This document shows positions 1-11,756 of a stretch of 64,000 nt of DNA, piece after piece. Position 1 is the first letter of the stretch. The number at the start of each line of letters is the position of its first letter. Both the position numbers and the translations under genes were made by a program. Below the pieces are notes generated by a model. That model did no database searches. It saw only the letters and a program-made list of their open reading frames with translations, and was not told the origin of the DNA. This stretch comes from Closterium sp. NIES-65 (taxonomy: Eukaryota > Streptophyta > Zygnematophyceae > Desmidiales > Closteriaceae), in contig CANXME010001469.1 of the NCBI GenBank assembly GCA_948144175.1, positions 755,501-819,500 on the forward strand. The letters run 5' to 3'.

Positions 1-2
1 CT

Positions 3-2765
3 ACAGATCCTGGACGTCCTCTCGCTGATGCCGGCGAGTCGGTAAACCACGTTACGCCCACGCCATCTAACTCTAAAAAACCGTCACTAACCACTCTGAT
101 TTACGAAGAGGCCCTTGAAACGTTCAAGTCGACGTGGTCGACCGACTACCCATGGCTCATACTCATAAAAAACACTGCTGGCATGCCTGCGTTCAAGTGC
201 AGATTGTGCATCGACTTTGCAGGTGACGGTGGCAAGTGTGGCAAGAGTGGGCACGGTGCAACCGATCTTCAGACCTAAGCCTTCAAGCGGCATGCTGCGA
301 CGAACAAGCACCAGTTGGCCATCAATCACCAGAAGCAGATGCTAGCTCAGGCTGAGAAGCAGCCACGAATTGACGAGCATGCGCTTGCCAAAGATGACGA
401 GACGACCCGCGTCATCAGCCTTCTGAACTCCCTTCACTTCACCACCTAGAACCATCTGCCGATGGAGACGTGGGTGCGCCTCGTTCGCTACATGGCTCAG
501 AACGAGGTCCGTGGCTTTCCCAAAAAGGGATACGACACTTACTACACCACGTAAGTGCTTACGGGCGCATGCATTAAAAGCCTCTCCTGTTCACAACCAC
601 ATAAGCTTAACAAATATGTTCGGTGTCTATGCAGGTACGGCTTTGGGGAACTAACACAGGCAACGGCCGTGTGGCTGCAGACAACACAACTCGAACACGT
701 CCTACAAAGCCACTACATCGGCCTCAGTTGTGACGAGTCTACGGACAGATGCCGTGGGAAGCATCTCATCATCTATGCCACATTCATCCGCGACGGGGTA
801 GTAGTCACCGAGTTCTTTGCCCTCCTAACCGTGGACAGGGCAGACGCCGCATCGCTGGTGGCGTTGCTCTTATCCCATGTCAATGCCGTCGGCATTGACC
901 TGCGCCGAATCACGGGCATCAGCACCGACGGGGCGAGCGTCATGGTCGGATCCAAAAACGGGCTGGTGGCGAGGCTGAGGACGCGCGTTCCGCATCTGGT
1001 GTCCTGCCACTGCATCGCTCACAGGTACGGTGGTTGATGCAGTGTCCGATGCGACTGGTATTTGTTATTTGAACATGGTGTCCTTCCTTCTACTTAACCA
1101 AATGCGACTGTTTTTTGTTTTAATCGCAGGGAAGCACTCACGGCCAAGGACGTGGCAGAGTCCCTACCGGAGTTTGGCATGGTCGACAGCTTCATCCGCT
1201 GGCTCTCCACCTACCTCGGCTCATCAGGACCCTGGCACCAGCGCTTCATGGACCTTCAGGAAGTCTTCACTCAGACTAACCTGGAGCTCCAAGGAATCAA
1301 TGATGTGCGTTGGCTCTCACGCGGCGATGCAGTCTGCCGACTCCTTGCAGTCCTTCCGGGGGTCATCGTGATGGTGCACGAGCTGGGAAACAAGCCCATG
1401 TACCAGATGGTGACCAGCTACAGATTCTAGTTCATGCTGCGACTCCTCGCTGACGTGCTGGAACAGCTGAACATGCTAAGCAAGACGTTCCAGCATCGAC
1501 AGGTGAGATCCTGCTTTTGCCTGTGCATCCCTGTGTGCCGTGAGGACTGTGGGTTTAGGGCCGCTAGCTACGGCTAGTTCTGCTTCATGATTGAAACATG
1601 GCTGTGCTTTCCCTACTGTTTTTGTGTGGCAGATTGACCTGCTGGCGATTCAAGGCCAGATCCGTCGCACGACAGCCCACATCAACAGCCGTTATGTGGA
1701 TTGTGGCGACGACTTCGGCGGCGGCCTGAGCGAGAAGCTGTCGCCCTTCATTGCACGACATGGACCGAATGGGGTGCGGAGAGTGGAGGTCGAGTGGGTT
1801 GACTCCGACGGCCGGCCCACTTCTCACTGCCACGTGCTGCATGATTCCCCCCTTGAAGGCTACCCCATTGCAGGGACCCATGAGCGATGCGTGGAGCAGT
1901 GCACGGCGATGGCGGAGGCGCTCGTGCATAACCTGGATGAGCGATTGGGTTCACTCGACAAGCTGAGCGGTGTGAAGCTGTTCATGCCTGACGAGTGGCC
2001 CCATGGACGGCAGGAGCGTTCCATGGTCTGCACGGAGCACCTAGAGTCCCTCACGATGCTCTTCAGGGCCCAAGAGTGCGACGAGATCGTTCCAGGTACG
2101 TACTTCTCTTTGGTCTGTGCATCGTTGTTTGTGCTGCTTTGTTGTGTAGCACCTAAACACTGGCACCACTTGTCTGGTGAGCCTTGCTTACCTTGTTCTT
2201 TTCCTTGTGCTTGCGCACTCCCTGACTCCCTCCAGGTGTCAACAAGAAGAAGGCGTTCAAGGAGCTCCGAACGTTCTGCACGGTTCTCGCTGGAGCCCCG
2301 AAGTCTGAGAGAAAGTTCTACCCGGGTCTCTCGGCGATGCTGAAGTCTCCTGACTGGGAGGACGCGTACCCCAACCTGGTGAAGCTGTGGATGGCTGTCG
2401 CTGTGCTACCGTTGAGCACAGTCGAGTGCGAGCGGGGGTTCTCGCGTCAAAACATCATCAAGAGCTGGCTGAGGGGTGCCATCAATGATGCGCGGCTGTC
2501 GGACCTCATGTGCATGGCATTGCTGCCGTACGAGCCCGACTGGGTGGAGGTGGTGAATATCTCGAGGGCGTACAAGAAGCGCAAGCCCATCACAACAGTG
2601 GCAGCACCAAAGAAGCAACCTAGTGCTAAGGGGAAACAGAAGGTGGACGAGGATGATGCTGGTGGTGCTGGCTCTGGGTGGGGGACAGAGACCCCCGTGC
2701 ACAGGCACGGTTCTATGAGCGATGGTGGTGGTAGTGACGAAGATGAAGACATGTGTGTGATGTGA
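3..2765 (+). pseudogene. hAT-family transposase gene, five exons, three in-frame stops
   Basis: This is a decayed hAT transposase gene, open from the left window edge, so its 5' end is probably outside. Exons that join in frame are 3-550, 635-1024, 1130-1502, 1633-2095 and 2236-2765, all with GT-AG borders. Exon 1 has a BED-like Cys/His arrangement (CRLC, then KRH and NKH). Exon 2 has CDESTD and TDGA, the usual places of the first two catalytic acidic residues of the hAT RNase H fold. Exon 5 carries the C-terminal dimerisation signature around STVECERGFSRQN, then a Lys-rich and Gly/Asp-rich tail. In-frame stops at 276-278, 447-449 and 1428-1430 break it; exons 4 and 5 are open. The family call is firm. 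It cannot make a full transposase unless the stops are read through. Confidence 0.85.
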
Positions 2766-3048
2766 ATTGTGTGTGCGGTGTGAGCGCCAATTGGTCTGTG
2801 CCTGTAGTTAGATTAGAAGCTCATTAGAACCATATTTGAACTTTTCTTAACTTATTATACTTGTGATAGTTGTGGATTCTCACCGCCAGTGTTTTTTTTT
2901 TACTCACGCTGATGTGTCAGGGTTTTTTTTTTTTTTTTTTCTAACCCTGAGAAATCAGTGTTTCTCCATTTACAACCCTGATGATCAGTGTTACAGCCCC
3001 AAAGGACCCTGAGTGCTCAGGGTCACCCAAAACGAATCTGAGGCCCTG
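2766..3048. repeat. hAT 3' flank with short palindromic repeats
   Basis: No gene is seen here. The stretch has two T-runs and a cluster of CCCTGA/TCAG words arranged as inverted pairs. The clearest is a perfect 9-bp palindrome around 3005-3024 (gaccctgag / ctcagggtc). hAT elements commonly carry subterminal transposase-binding repeats, so this may be the element's 3' end, but I found no matching terminal inverted repeat at the left edge. Confidence 0.4.
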
Positions 3049-3389
3049 GTCAACCCTCAGAGGTTGAGCGGTTGCTAGAGGGGTCAGCGACCTTTGACCT
3101 GACATGACAAGTACAGCGCGATAGCAAGGACACACAACTGACTCGTTACAGAGCAGTTGCCCGAGTCGTCACTGTATCGAACCGCAACAGCAACAGTAAA
3201 GTAGTTATAACTGTATCTCTTCATATTCCTTGTACTCCTATATAATCTTGTACGGTATTGCTTTGCTTTAACCAATCAACTTTGCCCTCACACACTAGCG
3301 CAAGGTGGTTCACAACTCTTTATTAAACGCTTCCGCTACTACACCAGTGCTACCCAGAGTTCACCCCAGCAAAGATCCTAAGGGCTTTT

Positions 3390-3764
3390 TGTCAGTAGAT
3401 CTGCACTGTGGATGCCCGATTGATCCTGGAGAGGGTTACAGGCGTGTTCGCCTGGGGGGTTATGGGCGCACTGACCCGCTACTGAAACAAGCCCTTTTAT
3501 CCCAATGGTCTAGTGGTTGGGATTCTGACATGGTATCAGAGCGGTCTCGGGTTCGATTCCCGGTGTATGCACATGTAGGCCGTTGCCGCTGTGCTTAGTC
3601 CTGGGCCTCCCAGTGTGGGGGGGTGTCAGTAGATCTGCACTGTGGATGCCCGATTGATCCTGGAGAGGGTTACAGGCGTGTTCGCCTGGGGGGTTATGGG
3701 CGCACTGACCCGCTACTGAAACAAGCCCTTTTATCCCAGTGGTCTGGTGGTTGGGATTCTAACA
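3390..3764 (+). mobile_element. TRIM element (375 bp) nested in the Copia-1 LTR
   Basis: Two 141-bp direct repeats (3390-3530 and 3624-3764), each starting TGTCAG and ending in CA, differ at only a few bases. Between them are 93 bp that begin with a perfect initiator-Met primer-binding site (tggtatcagagc, 3531-3542) and end in a G-rich tract (3615-3623). The element is flanked by a 5-bp target duplication, ctttt, at 3385-3389 and 3765-3769. It has no coding capacity. These are the hallmarks of a terminal-repeat retrotransposon in miniature, which needs the enzymes of an autonomous element. Confidence 0.85.
3506..3560 (+). promoter_or_regulatory. tRNA-like RNA polymerase III A and B boxes spanning the TRIM LTR/internal border
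   Basis: An A-box word (tggtctagtgg, 3506-3516) matches TRGYNNARNGG and sits at the end of the 5' LTR. A B-box word (ggttcgattcc, 3550-3560) lies 33 bp downstream in the internal region, flanked by pairing bases that would make a tRNA T-arm. The surrounding sequence resembles a tRNA-Glu/Asp D-arm and T-arm. The primer-binding site lies between the two boxes. Activity is not shown. Confidence 0.6.
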
Positions 3765-3786
3765 CTTTTTCTTAGCCCAACATGGT

Positions 3787-6700
3787 ATGAGAGCTAACAG
3801 GGGGAACTCAACTACTATCAAGTCATCTACAACGTCAGAAGGCATGTCAACACAAAAGGAAAGGAGCTCCTCTAACGGCTCCCCGGGTACTACTCCTACT
3901 CCGCCTCCTGCCTCTGGCCTACAGACAGAGGAGGGTACGGCAACAAGACCAAGAGCAAGTTCTACTGAGACCCCTGCGAATCAATCTGCAGGCTTCGATC
4001 AGAACATGATGGAGAAGTTTCTCTCCTTCATGTCCTTATACGAGCAACACCAACAGTCGGCACCTGCGCAGTCAAACAACAGCAACAAGAACAACAATGT
4101 GACTCCAATGAGCCTTGATGGTTCATCCTACGCACGTGGAAATCAACAGCAGCAACCTACCTTTGCTCCGTACGAGCCCCAGCGCGGCTCCGTCAGCTTT
4201 ATGCCACAACCACAGCCTGCACCTGGACAAGAGAAGACACTGGACGCGCTACAAGTTCAGTCGCAATTCGCGCACGTCCTGAATTTGCAAACGTCAAGAC
4301 CTTTCGACAGATGTGACTTTTTTACCCGGTCATTCGAGTTCGAGCTAATGATGGAAGGCGCGCAGATCCTCGGCTTCTTCGACGAATCCCTGCCATACCC
4401 AACAAACGGCACACAGTACGAGAAGAAGCAGTACACCTATCAGTCAATGATGGCGTACACAATCCTACTGAGGAATATCACCCCGACCCAGCAACATAAT
4501 ATACGGTCTTTCCGGGGATATGGTAACTCTGCCGAGCTCGCATATAGCCACTTGAAGAACCTGTACTAAGCAACAGATAGCGTTAATCAGACTCGGCTAA
4601 TGGCGCAGTTGACAACAGTGGAAATGAAACCAGGCGAAAAGGGAATAGCGTATATCAGCCGCTGTCGCGAGTTGCGCGACAAACTCCTTCGATGCGGAGG
4701 GTCGATATCTGAAGACGCCTTCGTGACAGTCATCATCGGCGGCCTCGGCCCTCAATGGCGCGCCACAAAGGCCATTCTTCGAGCTCATGGGAGAATCTTT
4801 GAGGCAGCACTCTGCGCCGAAATACACGCTGAGCAACAAGACATGGACCTGCAAGAGGAACGACACAAGAAGAAAGCATCAGTACCCGAATTCGCGTTTC
4901 ACACTGCGCGACGCTACAACAACAACAACAACCGACAACAACCAAAGCACGTACCTCCGTTCTGCCATCTCTGCAAGACGTCAGGACACCCGCGCACACA
5001 CTGCCCGAATCGACAACAGTCAACACCGCCACAGCGACAGCTTCGACCTTCAAGCAGCCAAGTCGCTTCAACACAAGTGAACCCCACCACTCAAGTTCAA
5101 ACGATATCAACGGGACAATCTGCACAAGGAGCAAGAAACATCGTCAGTTGTATGGCAATACTGACCGACTCCTGCATCATGCATCACCGAGTCACCGCCA
5201 CACTACTCACCGGAAGAACAGCTCGACAACAGTACGCCCCGCCGCGAATCACTTCAACCGAACCCAACGTATGCAGCCATTGCCCAAAGTGAACCGTCCG
5301 GGAAAGATACCTGGTTCTTGGACAGTTGCTGCGGGCAGCATATATGCTCTTCGGGTCGTTTCGTTCAACAAGAACAGCAACTTCACCGCGAAGTTGTTAT
5401 CACCGTCGCCAACAACCAGAACCTGCGCACACGACGACAAGGAATCATACAACTTCAGTCGCAAGAGACAAACGTCATTCTACAAATATCAAAGGTTTTA
5501 ATTGCGGAGGGACTCGGCTACAACTTACTGAGTGTCAGTCAGCTGATGGCGAAGGGTATCCATCTCGAAGCAGACAACACTACACAGGAATTCAATCTGT
5601 ATAACGGCAGGGGAGGTCTCTATATCGGGAAGGCAGTGCTGAAAAACAACGTCTTCGTTCTCGACTTCGTCCCGGACCTTGGCACCGCTGACAGCGACGC
5701 CATCGTGAACTTCACCTCTTGGACACATCCACCGGATCTTGACCCAGACTTCAGCCCCGGCGGTTTCTGGTATTCACACACGATACCTGAAGCAGAAAGA
5801 ACAAGAGCGTTAGCGACAATTCAACATCCGGCAGCAGCAGAGACAACATCGGCAGCAGCAGAGACAACATCGGCAGCAGCAGAAACAACACCAGCAGCAG
5901 CAGAGACAACATCGGCAGCAGCAGAGACAACAACGGCAGCAGCAGAGACAACGGAGACAACAGCAGCAACATCAACACCAATTGGTGGTCCTTCAACGCC
6001 ACCGATCTTCGTCGATGACACACCACCGACACCCGCGTAGCAGCTAAACCCGGCACCACGAGAAGTTCATCGAAGAGTCAACTTCACCGCCAGCTTCTAC
6101 TCCAACTTCGACATGTACCGACGCTCACCCGGACACCGCGCCAACGAAGAAATCTGGCATGCAAGAATGGGACACCCAATCAACACGGTGTTAAACAGCA
6201 CGATAAGAGCAGGCGTGCTCGACAAAGACCCTGTAATCCTAACTGACGGCAGAGAACTTCAGCGAGCCCGTGGAACATGCTTCACCTGTCCCGAAGCTGA
6301 CTTACCACATCAACCGTTCGCGTCTCACCACAATCCGAGTGCACCAGCATACGCACCGCTTGAAAAGGTGTACAGCGACATCCTGTACAATCGCGTACCA
6401 GGGCAAGAAGCTTACAACTACACCATCACCTTTATCGACACAGCCACTCAATACGTCTGGCACCTAAATCTTTCAAGCAAGGACATGGCCTTCGAAGCCT
6501 TCGTTGCCTCGCTTCCAGCAGCAGAACGAGAGTCCGGAGTGAAACTAAAGAGTTTTCAGTCAGATGGAGGCGGAGAATACACCTCACAACGCTTCAAGGA
6601 CTACCTGGCAGAGAAGGGAATCAAGAGGCTCATCTCCCTTCCTTACGCCCATCAATAGCAGGGTGTAGCAGAAAGGATGAACAGGACCCTCCAGAACACC

Positions 6701-8956
6701 ATGCGCAAGCTGCTACGTGGCATGCGGCTACCCAACCACCAGTGGCCCGAAGCAATGGACCACGCCGTCATGCTGCACAACTTGCTCTCGTCATCATCGC
6801 TCCCGAACAACGCAGCACCACATCTGCTGTGGACAGGAAAATTGGGCAGCACAATAATGTTATGAGTCTTCGGCTGCATGGTACAGTACCGACCCCCATC
6901 TGCACGAGCCGGCTGATTCTCCCAACGTGCCCAGTGGGGGCTACACCTGGGCATCGAAAAGAATTACAACGCATGGAAGATTTTTGACGTCCACACCAAG
7001 GAAACAGTGGCAGCACATGATGTGATTTTCAACGAACGACTCACTCCCGACTCCTACCTAGCCAACGTGGAAGAACAACGTGACCTCACCAGTGGACTTC
7101 GTGGAGACCGAGCCTTCGCTTCTGCAGCGGACGAAGCTGACTGGGACGAGCAGAACGTGGACGCAGCCTCGGATGAAGCCGGACCTCTCCCGTACTGCTC
7201 CGTCGATGTCCCAATGGATGACGAAAACCCTTGCGAAAGCGTCAACGCCGAAGTATTTTACCACTTCGCCAACAATGGTTACGTTACACCTGCAGAAGTC
7301 AACATCAACGAAGCAAAACGCATAGGGCCCAACTTCATACATGACCCAGAAGCAGGTGACGAAGCAGCTTATCCCGCGGATACCACACTCCCCCGCTACA
7401 CACAGAGTGGCCTCCAGATACTTGGCCTCGTCCCCGCGGTCCACGGCACTGTGATTCCTAAGGAGCCTGCGTCGGTTCAGCAAGCTCTGGGGGGGGAGCA
7501 CAAGGAAAAATGGTGCAAAGCCATGGACAGGGAATTGAAGGCACTAGAGGAGCGCAACACCTGGAAAGTCGTTCCTATCGGATTGGCACGAAACAAGACT
7601 ATACTCACCGGGAAGTGGGTCTTCTGAGTGAAAACAAAAGCAGACGGCACCATCGACAAATTCAAAGCACGCTGGGTTGTACGTAGATTCGACCAGGAAT
7701 ACGGACGCGACTTCACCGAGACATTCGCCCCGGTCAGACGACACACCTAACTTCGAATCCTTCTCGCGATCGCCGCCATGAAGAAAAAGAAGATGCGGCA
7801 AATCGACGTCGCGAATGCATTTCTCTACGCACCTGTTGACGCTGAGATCTTCGTCGAGCTCTCGCACGGCTCCAACGGAGAACCCAACCAAGTCTGTCAA
7901 CTGCTGAAGTCGCTCTACGGCATCAAACAAGCTCCGAGGCTGTGGCAACAGTACCTGCACGCAAGACTTATCCGCATAGGATTTCGCCAGCTACCTCACG
8001 ACCAGGGAATGTACCTACTAATCGTCTACGTAGACGATCTGCTCTACATCGGGTCGACCGACGGCGTCACTACTTGGTTCGAAGGGGAGCTGTAGAAGGA
8101 CCTCACGCTCACAGTCTCGTCCACCGTCACACAATACCTCGGCCTCAACATTCAGGAAGAAGAAAACGCAATCTACCTCAGCGCCGCAAAATACGCCGAC
8201 ACCATCGCCAAACGCTTCACACTCACGCCGACCACTATCTCCACGCCATACCGCTACACGGCAGGAAACAACAAGGAAGGATCTGCTCCACTAAAGCCCG
8301 CTGGCATACGCGACTACCAGAGAAAATTGGGATGCCTTCTCTTCGCAGCTGTCACCTGCCAACCGGACCTATCGTACTCCGCAAGTCAACTCGCGACCTA
8401 CCTCAAGAAACCTGAAGCAGAACATATGGCGGAGCTCGACCGCGCTCTTCACTACCTTGTTAGCACTCCGACGATCGGCCTAACTTATCATAAGAACGGG
8501 ACCTCGACACCTAAGTTAATCGGCTACGTCGACGCAGATCACGCCGGCGACTCCGACAACCGGCGCTCACGCACCGGCTACATCTACAGCCTTGAACCTA
8601 TCGGGCCCATCTCTTGGCAGTCGAGCAAGCAAGAATTAATCGCCCTCTCCTCAGCTGAAGCAGAATATATCGCACTTTGCTCAACCACAAAGGAAGGACT
8701 GTACCTTCGCGAACTTCTGGAGGAGGCGAAACTGGCTCAGTTACCTAGCTTCTCCTTGTTTTGCGACAACCAGTCAGCAATTCGCATAGCCAACAAAAAT
8801 GGTTTCGCGAACAGGACGAAGCACATCGCCCTACGATATTTCTTCGTGAAGGACGAGATCGAGAAGGGGAGACTCGAGCTGTCATATTGCCCCACATCCG
8901 AGATGGCAGCTGACTACCTGACCAAGAAGCTCGGAAAGCAGAAGTTCGAGTACTGA
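3787..8956 (+). pseudogene. Copia-1 gag-pol polyprotein remnant
   Basis: Gag starts at 3787 and runs to 5292, with an in-frame TAA at 4567 and a CCHC zinc knuckle near 4962-5005 (CHLC...GH...C). Pol lies one frame over from about 5294. The protease site reads DSCC instead of the family's DSGA/DSGC. It is followed by a (AAAETTS)n run near 5826-5955, the WHARMGH pre-integrase motif, an integrase core with SDGGGEY and VAERMNRTL, RT with YVDDL near 8030, and RNase H with DADHAG and the terminal RTKHIALRYF motif. Pol-frame stops lie at 6038, 6656, 6863, 6914, 7625, 7748 and 8093; the ORF ends at 8956. With the gag stop and the gag/pol frame change there are about nine lesions, so no complete polyprotein is made. 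Confidence 0.85.
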
Positions 8957-9015
8957 ATGCTGCTGACTGGACAGAGCCACGTCACCAACTGCGACACTCC
9001 AGAAGCGAAGGGGAG

Positions 9016-9288
9016 TGTTGGGAACAATTAACTTTAAGCGCCTCTGTCGTGTCGAAACACCAAGTCAAAAGCGAAACGAAGTATATCGAAGCATCGGCGA
9101 GTCAACCCTCGGAGGTTGAGCGGTTGCTAGAGGTTACGCGAAAGTCAAAGGTCAGCGACCTTTGACCTGACAAGTACAGCGCGACAGCAAGGACACACAA
9201 CTGACTCGTTACAGAGCAGTTGCCCGAGTCGTCACTGTATCGAACCGCAACAGCAACAGTAAAGCAGTTATAACTGTATCTCTTCGTA
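9016..9288 (+). repeat. Copia-1 3' LTR, 3'-truncated
   Basis: Begins TGTTGGGA directly after a purine tract (aagcgaaggggag). 9101-9286 matches the 5' LTR. Homology stops after a TA at 9287-9288, where unrelated DNA starts. Confidence 0.75.
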
Positions 9289-9583
9289 CCGTATCGCCCC
9301 GGATATAACCGCAGGCCTATGTTAAGCGCATGCGCTTCTATCTGGAGCAATGCGCTGATGGCCGATCCTCAATTAGAAACGCACCCTCTAAAAAAACCTT
9401 ACTTATTATAAGCGCACCCTTGCTGTATAGACAAGAATGTCTGTTGTTTTTTTCACTTTCTTTACAACCTTCCTACAAACTACATTACTCTAGCTAAAAA
9501 TTTCAACTAAAACTTTCAATTCAAATACATTAGACTAGCATCCTAGCCTACACAACATTTTTAAGTTTAGTCTAGCCTAAGGC
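9289..9583. other. AT-rich stretch, no gene seen
   Basis: Non-coding, AT-rich, with a repeated word gcgcaccct. It lies between the truncated Copia-1 LTR and the stop codon of the pogo-like transposase, so it is plausibly that element's 3' terminal region. Confidence 0.4.
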
Positions 9584-10837
9584 CTACTCCTCGTCCAACT
9601 CAGGCTCCGTAGAGTTGTTGCCAAAGAACCCGTCTGCTTGGATGTCGTCATCAACCTCTACCTCGTGGGATAGCTGACCTCTCCGGTGCGCCAGCACCAG
9701 TCCGTCTTCACTCCCGTCAAGGGCATTGCTGATGCCGCAGGTGAGGAATGCTCTCTTAATCAGGTCGGCAGGCACAGCTTTCCACGCCCGTGAAATCCAC
9801 TTGAGCACCACCTCCGGAGATGGTTTCTTAATGTTCCCTGCACCACATACACGGGGGTGGGAAACACGTGGGTCCACAAGCAGGCAGACATGCAGACGAA
9901 GCGGTCACGGGAGAACACTTTTGCGAACCTGCGGGTGTCAGGATGTTCATGCCGTCCTGCTCGAACCAGGTCTGGTACTGCTGCCGAACACTCGCCTTGA
10001 AGCTTTTGTTGACCGACACATCGAGCGGCTGCAAATCTGCCGTGCATCCCGCTGGGATGACCGCCGGCACGATGTTGAGTTCCGCGAACTTCACCTTGAC
10101 TTCGGGTGTCAGGTGTCCACGATAGGAGTCGAGCACTAGCATGGCGCTCCGGCTCTGCAATCCGAACTTCGGTTTCAGGAACGGCACCACGCCTGCACCG
10201 AGCCACTCGATTACGCCCGAGGCCTCCATCCACCCGTTAGCTTGGCAACCAACCACGACATCTGCATACAAGCAAGCGGTGGTTAGATTTTACTTTTGTT
10301 TTTCCCCTCGCAAACACGCGCATACGCAGTTTCTTACCATTCGGAAAGTCACCCTTTGGGAGGGTCTTGCGCTTGAAAAACACCCACGGCTTCAACTTCT
10401 CGCCCGTCGCCGTGCACGCCAGCATCACAGTGACTCTCTCTTTCTGGTAACCACCACTGCGGATGGGCACCGACTTCACGCCCGTCTGCTCCACCGTGGT
10501 AGTCGCCGGCATCTCCAGCCACAAAGGCATCTGGTCGGCATTGATGATGTAACGATTATCGATGTCGTAGTCGTGGCGTGCGTCGCGGACAAACTGCCAA
10601 AATTCCTTGCACTGCTTGGCCACGTCTGCGCACGGGGAGGGAGGAACGGTTAAAAGGGCGGATGAGCACCGCTACAGATAAACAAACATGGGCAAGAAAG
10701 TACTGAAATACAAGATAAAATTTCACGATAGGATGACAGTGCACGGACAGGCACTTACGCTGCTGTGTCTTTTGCACCACCTTTGTTTTCATGCGCACGG
10801 TGAGATTCCACCTCTTGCGGAACCGCTTCGTACGCAA
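9584..10837 (-). CDS. Pogo-like (DDE_1) transposase, 5'-truncated
   Basis: A minus-strand Tc1/mariner-superfamily pogo-type transposase. Exons join in phase: (partial) 10837-10759, 10625-10338, 10261-9929 and 9837-9584, all GT-AG, giving about 317 codons without a stop. The DDE triad is visible as NADQMP (exon 2), VLDSYRGH and LQPLDV (exon 3). The last exon has the family's C-terminal block (KPSPEVVLKWI, CGISNALDG). The first exon keeps only a basic piece (RWNLTVRMKTK). The N-terminal helix-turn-helix/CENP-B-like region expected upstream is missing, because GC-rich Copia leader sequence begins at 10838. It is probably inactive through truncation. Confidence 0.8.
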
Positions 10838-11627
10838 AGGGTAGGTAGGGCGGCGCGGCTCGGTACAGGTAGGGCGGCTCGGCTCGGTTCGGGCGGCGCG
10901 GCTCGGTTAGGGCTGGGCGGCTCGGGTAGGGCGGCTCGGTTCGGACTGGGCGGCTCGGTTTGGGCTGGGCGGCTCGGGTCGGGCGGCTCGGTCGGACTGG
11001 GCGGCTCGGTTCGGGCTGCTCGGTTCGGGCGGCTCGTACAGGGCCTATAGAGGCGAGCGCGGGGAGCGGGTGGGGCCGTTAGGGACGAGCGCGGGGCCGA
11101 CGTGGGCTGCTAAGGGCGAGCGCGGGGCCGATCGGGGCCGTTTGGAACGAGCGCGGGGCCGTAAGGGCAAACGCGGGGCCTCCCGGGGCCTTAGGGACGA
11201 GCGCAGGGTCGATTCGGGGCCTTGAAGGGCGAGCGCGGGGCTGTTCAGGGCCTCTAAGGGCGAGCGCGAGGTCGATGTGGGCCTCTAGGGGCAAACGCGG
11301 GGCCGTTCGGGGCCGTTAAGGACAGGCGCGGGGCCGACGTGGGCCTCTAAGAGCGAACGCGGGGCCGACGTGGGCCGTTAAGGACAAGCGCGGGGCCGCC
11401 GTGGGCCTCTAAGAGCGAACGCGGGGCCGATTGGGGCCTCTAGGGGTAAGCGCGGGGCCGATTCGGGGCCTTTAAGATACACGAGCGCGGGGCCGACGGG
11501 GCCTCTAGGGGCGTGAAAGCCGAGGCGCCCTAGGGCGTAGGTAGGTAGGTAGGTAGTGGTGGGCCCTAAAAAAATTGGTCCTAGGAAGGACCTGCTCTAT
11601 ACCATGTTGAACAAGAAAATGGATGAA
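10838..11627 (-). mobile_element. Leader and LTR end of an old minus-strand Copia element
   Basis: Read on the minus strand, 11627-11605 is the last part of an LTR (…cttgttcaaca), followed by a degenerate primer-binding site (tggtatagagcagg, from 11604) and then a GC-rich repeat leader down to 10838. That leader has units with ggccccgcgct and ccgagccgcgccgcc, as in Copia-2. Its LTR start lies at 18808-18699 on the other side of Copia-2, which inserted into this LTR. The gag-pol body is gone; pogo-like sequence follows. No gene is present, and short ORFs here are products of the repeats. Confidence 0.65.
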
Positions 11628-11756
11628 TGTCAAACATTGTATGTTGTGGTTGTTTAGGCTACAGTGGGTTAGCCCATAGTGGGTACACATTTCTAGGGTT
11701 AGGTTTGACCTATTTGTACCCAACCCTCATTCTAGTGATCCATTCTCATTCTGACA
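11628..11756 (+). repeat. Copia-2 5' LTR
   Basis: 129 bp, starting tgtcaaac and ending ctgaca, identical to 18565-18693 except for one C/T difference (gcccatag versus gcctatag). Confidence 0.92.

Larger units (their letters stand above)
3049..3782 (+). repeat. Copia-1 5' LTR, truncated and interrupted
   Basis: 3049-3230 matches 9101-9286 of the 3' LTR with a few small differences. A TATA-like box (tatataat) lies near 3240. The LTR ends in ...caaca at 3782 directly before the primer-binding site. Removing the nested TRIM (3390-3764 plus one copy of its 5-bp duplication) leaves about 350 bp, so the complete LTR was about 440 bp. Confidence 0.75.
3049..9288 (+). mobile_element. Decayed Ty1/Copia retrotransposon (Copia-1)
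   Basis: A Copia LTR retrotransposon with LTR-related sequence at both ends (3049-3782 and 9016-9288), a primer-binding site at 3783-3794 (tggtatgagagc, near the initiator-Met tRNA complement) and a purine tract just before 9016. Domain order in the body is gag, protease, integrase, RT, RNase H. The 5' LTR lacks its first about 85 bp relative to the 3' copy, and the 3' LTR stops at a TA where foreign sequence begins. A TRIM element is nested in the 5' LTR. Old and non-autonomous. Confidence 0.85.

Noticed and set aside
3501..3562. Functional tRNA gene
   Set aside because: Only A and B boxes and a T-arm are convincing; acceptor and anticodon stems do not form and the middle is a retrotransposon primer-binding site.
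5081..5292. Programmed +1 frameshift between gag and pol of Copia-1
   Set aside because: The element has many other lesions and the intact relative Copia-2 has one continuous frame, so a random indel is simpler.
4567..8095. Stop-codon reassignment explaining the stops in transposon ORFs
   Set aside because: Host genes and Copia-2 use all three stops normally, and the decayed elements also have frame changes and truncated LTRs.
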